NCBI GenBank assembly: GCA_016281475.1
Contig: JAEEIS010000065.1
Coordinates: 1-13,309 of the forward strand
Direction of reading: 5' to 3'
Source: Bacteroidales bacterium
Lineage (GTDB): Bacteria > Bacteroidota > Bacteroidia > Bacteroidales > P3
DNA: 13,309 bases
Part shown: piece by piece, positions 8,170 through 12,859 of the stretch
How the letters are laid out: each line of letters starts with the position of its first letter
Numbering within the stretch: the stretch's first letter is position 1
Translations under genes and position numbers: made by a program
Notes under the pieces: model-generated
Told to the model about the DNA's origin: nothing
The model's input: only the letters and a program-made list of their open reading frames with translations
The model's database searches: none

Positions 8170-8201
8170 ATATATTTTATATATATTGTACAATTATTAA
8201 A

Positions 8202-9167
8202 TTAATAGTTGATGGTGTTCCACTTCATCACGGCGGCACCCGTCACAAATCCGGCACCAAAGGCACTCAGTGCCAGAATGGCATCCTGATGCAGCTTGCC
8301 CTCGCGCGAGAGCTCGTCAAGCAGGATGGGAATGCTGGCCGACGAAGTGTTGCCATAACGCTCGATGTTGGTGGGGAACTTCTCCTCGGGCTGCTTGATT
8401 TGCTCGCGGATGGCCTTGATGATGCGCATGTTGGCCTGATGCAGCAGGAAATAGTCCACCTGCTCGGAGGTGACGCCCGCTTTGGTCATCACAATGTCGA
8501 GGTCTTTCTGCGACGACTCCACTGCCATGCGGAACACCTCGCGGCCCTGCATCACCAGCGGCTCGTCGACGTCCACACCACGATGTTCGTAGGGCGTGTT
8601 CTCCAAGCGGCGCTTGTAGTAGATGACATCCTTGTCGGGAGAAGCCGTCAGGTGCAGCGACTGCAGGCCGTCGCCCTTGGTCACCACCACCGCACCGGCT
8701 CCGTCGCCAAAGAGGACGCTGGTCTCGCGCTGGTGCCAGTCGCAGAAGCGGGTGGGCTCCTCGGCGCAAAGGATTAGAATGTTCTTGGCGCGGTCGGTCT
8801 GAAGATATGCGTCGGCAAAGTCCAGTGAGTAGATAAAGCCTGCGCAGGCTCCGTTGAGGTCGATGCAGGGAGCGTGGCTTCCCACGGCCTCCTGTACAAT
8901 CGCGCTCAACGAGGGTGTGACATAGTTGTTCGACACGTTGGAGCAAATGAAAAAGTCCACATCGTCGGGTGATATTTTTGCAGATTCAAGAGCCGCGCGT
9001 GTGGCTTCGAGTGCTAGGTCTTCGAGTTTCTCGTTTGTAAGTATTCTGCGAGTACGTATTCCGGTGCGAGAGGAAATCCACTCGTCACTGGTGTTGAGAA
9101 AGCCGGTCAACATGTCGTTGCTGACGCTTTTTGACGGTACTGCGCTTCCTGTTCCAATAATTTTCAT
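8202..9167 (-). CDS. fabH: 3-oxoacyl-ACP synthase III (KAS III)
   Basis: It primes type II fatty-acid synthesis by condensing an acyl-CoA starter with malonyl-ACP. From the ATG at 9167 it is 321 residues, starting MKIIGTGSAVPS like KAS III proteins. The longer GTG-initiated form from 9221 would run through the predicted promoter and is rejected. The catalytic triad is complete: Cys108 in DLNGACAGF, His243 in LHQANMR and Asn273 in RYGNTSSAS. Starter specificity cannot be read from the sequence. As the first gene of the operon, right behind the promoter, it suggests that this pathway makes its own acyl chain from a CoA starter rather than modifying chains from housekeeping synthesis. Confidence 0.95.
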   Translation of the reverse strand: MKIIGTGSAVPSKSVSNDMLTGFLNTSDEWISSRTGIRTRRILTNEKLEDLALEATRAALESAKISPDDVDFFICSNVSNNYVTPSLSAIVQEAVGSHAPCIDLNGACAGFIYSLDFADAYLQTDRAKNILILCAEEPTRFCDWHQRETSVLFGDGAGAVVVTKGDGLQSLHLTASPDKDVIYYKRRLENTPYEHRGVDVDEPLVMQGREVFRMAVESSQKDLDIVMTKAGVTSEQVDYFLLHQANMRIIKAIREQIKQPEEKFPTNIERYGNTSSASIPILLDELSREGKLHQDAILALSAFGAGFVTGAAVMKWNTINY

Positions 9168-9193
9168 AGTATTTAACAATTTTTTTGCGGGTG

Positions 9194-9201
9194 CAAAGAT
9201 A
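9194..9201 (-). promoter_or_regulatory. Bacteroidetes -7 promoter element of the fab/etf operon
   Basis: On the minus strand this reads TATCTTTG, a perfect TAnnTTTG, followed by CACCC. It lies 26 bases upstream of the fabH ATG and would give a short leader of about 20 bases. The -33 region (about 9221-9225) reads TTTCG on the minus strand, an imperfect match to TTTG. A weak -33 would fit a promoter that needs an activator. The LytTR-like repeats start about 26 bases further upstream. Confidence 0.7.
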
Positions 9202-9250
9202 GCACAGAAATAACGAAACACGAAAAAAAAAGGACAATTTATATAATAAT

Positions 9251-9302
9251 ATGGGCGAAATTGCGTTATTTTGGGTGAAATTTGATAATAATGGACGAAA
9301 AT
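9251..9302 (+). promoter_or_regulatory. Three direct repeats at 20-base period, putative LytTR binding sites
   Basis: ATGGGCGAAATT (9251-9262), TTGGGTGAAATT (9271-9282) and ATGGACGAAAAT (9291-9302) share the consensus WTGGRYGAAAWT and start exactly 20 bases apart. A weaker copy (AAGGACAATT) starts at 9230. LytTR-domain proteins such as AgrA and ComE bind direct repeats about two helical turns apart, and the adjacent divergent gene encodes a LytTR protein. The third copy contains that gene's start codon, suggesting autoregulation; the array also sits just upstream of the fabH promoter. The repeat is seen directly; the binding is inferred. Confidence 0.6.
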
Positions 9303-10193
9303 AGAAAATTAACTATCGATACAATGACCAAAGTGGAGCTACATGCCCCCCATTTCTTGACACAGAAACGCAGTATTCTGCTTTTTTTGATATGTGTTGT
9401 TCTCTTCGCTACAACCTTCGTGGCCGTATATCGTCCACTTGGTGTCATGCGTCTGAGCGACTCCCTTTCGCGTCTGCACCTCCCATTTTACACCATCATT
9501 GTGGTGGCTACAGGCTTCGGCATCCTGCTCGTGAGTCGGCTCCTACTATATTATTATCAGAAGCGACATTCGATGCGCATCGCAGGCTATGCGCTTTGGA
9601 TTCTCGTCGAGATTGTCGTCTTCACCCTTGCGCTGACCCTTCTCGCCGACGGTATCAATATGCGGCAGGACATCACTTTTTCGCAGTTGATGGTGCGCAT
9701 TTTCCTCGACATTGTGGGCATCTTGCTGGTGCCCTACATCATCTCCATCCTCATCTTCATGCTTGATGAAAAACGTCAGGAAATCGACGCGCTACATGCC
9801 ATGATGCCCTCGCGCGAACAGGAAAAATCGTTGGTGGGCGACACGGTCAACTTCTTCGACCGCGGGGGGCGGCTTGTCTTTGCCACCAAGAAGAGCAACG
9901 TCCTCTATATCGAAGCCTCCGACAACTATACCAACATCCATTATATCAACGAGGATCACGAGGACTGCTTCATCCTCCACAACTCCATGAAAAATGTCGA
10001 GGGCACCTATGCCAGCATCGGCATGTTGCGCTGCCACCGTGGCTATCTAGTCAACCTGGAAAACATCAAATTGATTCGTAAGGAAAAGGATGGTATGGTC
10101 ATCGAGCTCTCCCAGAGCAATAAGACCATTCCCGTGTCGAAGACCTACGTCAACAAGGTGGCGCACAGCTTCGCGGGCAACATTAGCGAGTAA
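9291..10193 (+). CDS. Membrane-anchored LytTR-family transcriptional regulator
   Basis: The 300-residue product has four predicted membrane helices (about 28-47, 65-88, 99-119 and 136-158), a short linker, and a C-terminal LytTR DNA-binding domain (about 187-295). Marks of the domain are VLYIEASDNYTNIHY, MLRCHRGYLVNLENIK and IPVSKTYVNKV. There is no receiver domain and no partner histidine kinase nearby, so it is probably a one-component regulator sensing a membrane or lipid signal directly. An upstream in-frame TTG at 9282 adds three residues; the ATG at 9291 is preferred. It is divergent from fabH, with 123 bases between the starts, and three direct repeats lie over its 5' end. Control of the lipid operon and itself is inference from this layout. 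Confidence 0.9.
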   Translation: MDENRKLTIDTMTKVELHAPHFLTQKRSILLFLICVVLFATTFVAVYRPLGVMRLSDSLSRLHLPFYTIIVVATGFGILLVSRLLLYYYQKRHSMRIAGYALWILVEIVVFTLALTLLADGINMRQDITFSQLMVRIFLDIVGILLVPYIISILIFMLDEKRQEIDALHAMMPSREQEKSLVGDTVNFFDRGGRLVFATKKSNVLYIEASDNYTNIHYINEDHEDCFILHNSMKNVEGTYASIGMLRCHRGYLVNLENIKLIRKEKDGMVIELSQSNKTIPVSKTYVNKVAHSFAGNISE

Positions 10194-10218
10194 CCTTCAC
10201 CAGACCTACACAAAAAAA

Positions 10219-10242
10219 GGTGACAGGTCGAAATCTGTCACC
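10219..10242 (-). terminator. Intrinsic terminator of the small-gene pair
   Basis: GGTGACAG (10219-10226) pairs perfectly with CTGTCACC (10235-10242) around an 8-base loop. On the minus strand the hairpin is followed directly by a run of seven T, a textbook intrinsic terminator for transcripts coming from 10776. It is about 120 bases past the lipoprotein stop. On the plus strand it lies 26 bases after the LytTR gene but has no U-run, so there it could only act weakly. Confidence 0.8.
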
Positions 10243-10364
10243 CCCTTAGGGACTAGGGTATGGGCTTTATTTTTGGGGATAACCACCATTAAGGCCCGTT
10301 CTTTACTCGTCTCATCGACTTTCAAGAAACCCTTACATAAATGTGCGAATGCTATGTGGTAAGC

Positions 10365-10484
10365 TTACTGCTCTACCACTTCGGCGACTGAGCCACGGTA
10401 TGCGGGGCAGGTGTGGTGGGTGCACGAAGCAGCAACTATCGCAAAAAGCATTACGATGCAAACGGCTACGATGGATTTCTTCAT
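10365..10484 (-). CDS. Very small lipoprotein (39 aa) with TCPAY motif
   Basis: The product is 39 residues from the ATG at 10484. It has a Lys-Lys start, a hydrophobic core (SIVAVCIVMLFAIVAAS) and a lipobox-like AASC with the lipidated Cys at 21. The mature part is only 19 residues: C-T-H-H-T-C-P-A-Y-R-G, then SVAEVVEQ. This matches, from memory, a class of tiny Bacteroidetes lipoproteins with a HHTCPxY core whose function I do not know. The mature peptide has a His pair and a second Cys, which could bind metal. It follows the 77-residue gene on the same strand by 58 bases and is followed by an intrinsic terminator, so the two probably form one transcript. Confidence 0.72.
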   Translation of the reverse strand: MKKSIVAVCIVMLFAIVAASCTHHTCPAYRGSVAEVVEQ

Positions 10485-10542
10485 AACAATGATTTGTTTA
10501 TGTTAATATATTATTGATTTGTTTCTTGTCTTACAGCTGTCG

Positions 10543-10776
10543 TTAGATGTGGCTGTTCTCTAAGTCGATATTGCTCTTGGCATTGCTCTTGTCGCGCGCG
10601 AGGACACCCATCTCGACAAGGCGGCCACGGATGATTCTCTCTTTCATCGAGGCACCCCTCGACTTGTGTGCTATCTCATAAACTTTGCTGGGGGTGGTAA
10701 AGTATAACAATGCCAATTTTAGATATTTCCACTTGTTGGCACTAGTTTTCCACGATTTACTCTTGTTTTCGGCCAT
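10543..10776 (-). CDS. Small basic hypothetical protein (77 aa)
   Basis: A 77-residue, strongly basic protein: a Lys/Trp/Ser-rich start (MAENKSKSWKTSANKWKYLKLALLYFTTPSKVYEIAHKSRG), then KERIIRGRLVEMGVLARDK. A short hydrophobic stretch (LKLALLYF) is too short for a firm membrane helix. The KVYEIAHKS...IRGRLVEMGVL part looks like a helix-turn-helix-like or helical hairpin unit, and similar small proteins seem familiar from Bacteroidales, but I cannot name the family. It has a TAnnTTTG element upstream at 10846-10853 and a lipoprotein gene 58 bases downstream. The codon pattern and the flanking signals support a real gene. Function unknown. Confidence 0.65.
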   Translation of the reverse strand: MAENKSKSWKTSANKWKYLKLALLYFTTPSKVYEIAHKSRGASMKERIIRGRLVEMGVLARDKSNAKSNIDLENSHI

Positions 10777-10845
10777 GGTTTTCTATGTCTTATTGTGTTG
10801 TGATTGTGTCTGTTGTTATTCTATTCTCGTCTATATGTCAAATTG

Positions 10846-10853
10846 CAAATATA
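10846..10853 (-). promoter_or_regulatory. Promoter -7 element for the 77-aa protein / lipoprotein pair
   Basis: The minus strand reads TATATTTG, a perfect TAnnTTTG element, followed by CAATTTGAC. It would start transcription near 10840, leaving a leader of about 60 bases before the ATG at 10776. I see no good TTTG at the expected -33 spacing. The position upstream of a minus-strand gene that ends in a minus-strand terminator makes the assignment plausible. Confidence 0.5.
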
Positions 10854-10936
10854 CAAAATAATTTTCAATATATAGGTTTTTTTTCACTTTTTTACTACAA
10901 GAACATCATAAAGCTACACCCACACTGCAGCCACCT

Positions 10937-11145
10937 ATGAAAAAAGCATTGATTCCATGCGCGATGCTGTTCGCCTTCACCGCCAGCGTGTCGGCTTAAA
11001 GGCAATAATCTCTGAGATGGAAGACGAGGCAGAACCGTGGCAATACAATTGTCGCTCTGCCCCCATTTGGCTCCCTACCGATTCTTACCGATTTTTACCG
11101 ATTGGGACGCAGTTTATCGCTATTACAGTGGCAAAGGATATATGA
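10937..11145 (+). pseudogene. Broken small secreted-protein gene (signal peptide then frameshift)
   Basis: From the ATG at 10937 the frame reads MKKALIPCAMLFAFTASVSA and then TAA (10997-10999). That is a textbook signal peptide ending in a signal peptidase I site (SVSA) exactly where the mature protein should begin. In the -1 frame the sequence continues without a stop from the same point for 48 codons (KAIISEMEDEAEPWQYNCRS and on, ending at 11145). A single-base change near 10996 would therefore give an exported protein of about 68 residues. I read this as a frameshifted gene, a sequencing error, or less likely a free 20-residue hydrophobic peptide. The mature part matches nothing I know and no clear promoter is visible. 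Confidence 0.35.
11076..11103 (+). repeat. Three tandem TACCGATT units at 10-base period
   Basis: TACCGATT occurs at 11076-11083, 11086-11093 and 11096-11103, each followed by a variable dinucleotide (CT, TT, GG). The spacing is close to one helical turn. It lies inside the tail of the broken secreted-protein gene, where it would encode TDSYRFLPIG. It may be a short tandem duplication or protein sites on one face of the DNA. Confidence 0.6.
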
Positions 11146-11380
11146 AGAATAGATAATGGAGTCAGGTTTGTCGGGAGCCAGGTGGGGAGCAATAAGGGGT
11201 AAGGTAGAAAGAGTAGGAGTAGGATGGAGAATTTGTTAAAATTTCTTTAACATTGAGAGTCGAATATTTTCGGATGTCTAAGGTGTGGAGAGGAATGACG
11301 AATTTTGTGTCAAAGAAAATTGGCTTTGTTGCGAGGATGGGTGAGGATAATTCCATGAACGATTCTTGTCAAAAATAGTA

Positions 11381-11412
11381 TTGTAAAAGATAATCAATAA
11401 TGGTTATTTTTG
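11381..11412 (+). promoter_or_regulatory. Candidate distal promoter, first copy of a repeated module
   Basis: TTG (11381-11383), 21 bases, then TATTTTTG (11405-11412), a match to TTG-N19-21-TAnnTTTG. The -7 element is followed by TAAAATGA. The same extended word, with one difference in its first eleven bases, recurs at the 11754 promoter. No gene follows within 600 bases, so the product would be a long leader or a small RNA. Confidence 0.35.
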
Positions 11413-11730
11413 TAAAATGAATATAGAAACATCTGTAAATACAAGTGTAAATATGTGATTACGTATGTAAATAATACAAATGTAAACATAACAAATTTGT
11501 AATATCGTTAATATTGTGTTATAATTAGATATAATGTATAATTATAATGGTTATAATCATATATTTACGTATAGATATTTGAACTTACAATATAAATGTA
11601 TTGATAGATTTCTGTAATGAGGAATTATTAAATGTTTAAATACTTGATTTATAACGATTATATATGAGATTATTTAAAGTTTTCAGCAAAATAATTGTGT
11701 GGTTACAAATGTGATATTACAAAAATAAAT

Positions 11731-11761
11731 TTTGCTATATTGAAAATAATGTGTACTTTTG
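11731..11761 (+). promoter_or_regulatory. Strong-looking Bacteroidetes promoter (TTTG-N19-TACTTTTG)
   Basis: TTTG (11731-11734), 19 bases, then TACTTTTG (11754-11761) is a full match to the Bacteroidetes -33/-7 consensus with standard spacing. Transcription would start near 11768, giving a leader of about 270 bases before the HTH gene at 12036. A perfect inverted repeat follows at 11778-11793, just inside the predicted transcript. Confidence 0.55.
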
Positions 11762-11777
11762 TAAAATCATTTCCGTG

Positions 11778-11793
11778 GTTTACTTATGTAAAC
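11778..11793. promoter_or_regulatory. Operator-like inverted repeat GTTTAC-N4-GTAAAC
   Basis: GTTTAC (11778-11783), TTAT, GTAAAC (11788-11793) is a perfect 6-bp inverted repeat with a 4-base spacer. It is centred about 18 bases downstream of the predicted start site of the 11731-11761 promoter, a typical repressor position. The half-site TGTAAAC also occurs alone at 11481-11487. The downstream HTH protein is the natural candidate to bind it; that is inference. Confidence 0.5.
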
Positions 11794-11983
11794 ACACTTT
11801 TTGATTGAGTTGTGAGTATGTTGGTAGCAAAATTTGATGAGATGGATAGAATGAGAGTCATATTTTGATGTTTTTTTTGGGGCAAAAAGTCTCGTTTTGG
11901 AGAACAAGTTTTGAAACATTCTAGAGCGTTAGAGGTATGATGGGATGCTTTGCGAGGGGTCAGCAGTGTGGCGATGGTAATCG

Positions 11984-11991
11984 TAGATTTG
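11984..11991 (+). promoter_or_regulatory. Candidate proximal -7 element for the HTH gene
   Basis: TAGATTTG matches TAnnTTTG and lies 44 bases upstream of the ATG at 12036, giving a short leader. There is no TTTG at the normal -33 spacing (the nearest TTTG is 31 bases upstream), so it may be weak or regulated. It competes with the better-matched promoter at 11731-11761 as the start for this gene. Confidence 0.35.
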
Positions 11992-12035
11992 AAATACGGA
12001 CATTATAGATATATTTATTATAACATATAATTATT

Positions 12036-12656
12036 ATGGTAGAGCGAATCAATTTGCTGTTGAAGGCAAAGAACATCACGGCTCGGCAGTTTGCCGAGGA
12101 GATTGGCATACAGCCCAGTGGCATGTCGCACATTCTTTCGGGACGAAACAATCCGAGTCTCGACTTCGTCATGAAGGTGGTTCGGCGTTGGCCGGAGGTG
12201 AATATCAGTTGGTTGATGTTTGGAAAAGGGGAGATGTATGCGGGTGTGCCACTGAATGTGCCGGAGCCTGTATCGCACGAATCTGTGCCACAGTCTGCAA
12301 TGCATGAGTCGGAGCAATATGACCTGTTTGCGGCGCAGGAACCTCCAATTGCACAGCCTGTTAGTGAACCCCAAAACGTTAGAGGTACCACCCCTAAGCT
12401 TCGGTCTGAGCCCCCTGCCGAGATCTTGCGACCTGCGGAGCCGCAGGCGGCAGCGCCAGTGGCGGCTCCGCAGCCCCAGCCGGCGGCGCCATTGCGCGAG
12501 GTTCCCATAGCCGTGCCACCACAACCTGCTGAGAATGTCGTAGAAACACCGATTGTGCCACCAGCAGCCGTCCAGCCCACGCAAAAGAGGAAGAAAGTGG
12601 TGAAGATGATAGTGATGTATGACGACCATTCGTTTGCCGAGTATTATCCCGAATAG
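12036..12656 (+). CDS. XRE-like helix-turn-helix regulator with Pro/Ala-rich tail
   Basis: A 206-residue protein. Residues 1-65 form a Cro/C1-type HTH: MVERINLLLKAKNITARQFA, then the recognition-helix region around IQPSGMSHILSGRNNPS (25-41), and the closing ISWLMFGKGEMY typical of Bacteroidetes HTH proteins. Residues about 70-185 are low-complexity, rich in Pro, Ala, Glu and Gln, and probably disordered. The C-terminus (KRKKVVKMIVMYDDHSFAEYYPE) is a conserved-looking basic strand and short domain. There is no signal peptide or membrane helix. It is preceded by a long AT-rich region with promoters and an operator-like repeat and followed by a tRNA with its own promoter, so it is probably monocistronic and possibly self-regulated. 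Targets unknown. Confidence 0.85.
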   Translation: MVERINLLLKAKNITARQFAEEIGIQPSGMSHILSGRNNPSLDFVMKVVRRWPEVNISWLMFGKGEMYAGVPLNVPEPVSHESVPQSAMHESEQYDLFAAQEPPIAQPVSEPQNVRGTTPKLRSEPPAEILRPAEPQAAAPVAAPQPQPAAPLREVPIAVPPQPAENVVETPIVPPAAVQPTQKRKKVVKMIVMYDDHSFAEYYPE

Positions 12657-12696
12657 GTTGATATTGTTTTCGTTCCGAGTTTGTGCAAAAGTTTTT

Positions 12697-12727
12697 TTTG
12701 CTGAATGAAAAAAAAGGTGTATCTTTG
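12697..12727 (+). promoter_or_regulatory. Promoter of the CAU-anticodon tRNA
   Basis: TTTG (12697-12700), 19 bases, then TATCTTTG (12720-12727) and CAC: a full match to the Bacteroidetes consensus and spacing, about 26 bases upstream of the mature tRNA 5' end. The same TATCTTTGCACCC word drives the fab/etf operon on the other strand (9189-9201). Confidence 0.8.
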
Positions 12728-12753
12728 CACCCGATTTCAAACAGCGGAAATCT

Positions 12754-12827
12754 GGTCCCATAGCTCAGTCGGTTAGAGCAACTGACTCATAATCAGTGGG
12801 TCCTTGGTTCGAGCCCAAGTGGGACCA
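12754..12827 (+). tRNA. tRNA with CAU anticodon (tRNA-Ile2 or elongator tRNA-Met)
   Basis: All four arms fold: acceptor GGTCCCA/TGGGACC, D-stem GCTC/GAGC, anticodon stem ACTGA/TCAGT with loop CTCATAA (anticodon CAT at 12788-12790), and T-stem CTTGG/CCAAG with loop TTCGAGC. The length is 74 bases with discriminator A73, and the 3' CCA tail is not encoded. It is not an initiator by its paired first base. Bases 4 and 5 are C, giving the C4-G69 and C5-G68 pairs that TilS uses to choose tRNA-Ile2 for lysidine modification, and the third pair is U-A rather than the C-G of E. coli tRNA-Met. This favours Ile2, but the Met identity is not excluded. A run of eight T follows at the 3' end. Confidence 0.93.
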
Positions 12828-12859
12828 CTTTTTTTTATAATCTTAAAGTAACAAATACT

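Larger units (their letters stand above)
11146..12035. other. About 0.9 kb non-coding, strongly AT-rich intergenic region
   Basis: I see no convincing gene here on either strand. The first 200 bases are of mixed composition and contain a small inverted repeat, GTTAAA-N5-TTTAAC (11235-11251). From about 11370 the DNA becomes very AT-rich. It carries recurrent TGTAAA words, two promoter-like modules (11381-11412 and 11731-11761), a perfect inverted repeat (11778-11793) and a third -7-like element (11984-11991), all pointing toward the HTH gene at 12036. A 64-codon open frame on the minus strand (11356-11162) has low-complexity composition and no start signals. No DnaA-box cluster is seen. Confidence 0.6.

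Noticed and set aside
1994..9167. The fab cluster as the housekeeping fatty-acid synthesis locus
   Set aside because: The usual companions plsX, rpmF, fabD, rnc and fabI/fabK are absent, while etfBA and an ACAD are present, and the ACP is divergent.
1994..9167. The fab cluster as an aryl-polyene, flexirubin or dialkylresorcinol pathway
   Set aside because: There is no chain-length factor, AMP-ligase, ammonia-lyase, acyltransferase, DarA/DarB-type enzyme or glycosyltransferase in the window; both ketosynthases are of the plain FabF and FabH type.
10371..10397. A tRNA D-arm-like string (GGCTCAGTCG...GGTAGAGC) on the minus strand
   Set aside because: No anticodon arm, T-arm or acceptor pairing follows, and the bases are explained by the end of the small lipoprotein gene.
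11162..11356. A 64-codon minus-strand open frame in the intergenic region
   Set aside because: It is Ser/Tyr/Pro/Thr-rich, with no promoter element, no domain and no partner gene, so it is probably a chance frame.
11411..11505. The TGTAAA repeats as a CRISPR array
   Set aside because: The repeated words are only 6-7 bases with irregular spacing, and no cas genes are present.
11370..12030. The AT-rich region as a replication origin
   Set aside because: I see no cluster of DnaA boxes (TTATCCACA-like) and no origin-linked genes such as dnaA, dnaN or gidA.
11960..12761. Two minus-strand open frames (206 and 247 codons) opposite the HTH gene
   Set aside because: They mirror the Pro/Ala-rich linker and give Gly/Ser/Cys- or Arg/Leu/His-rich low-complexity products; the second also runs through the tRNA promoter.
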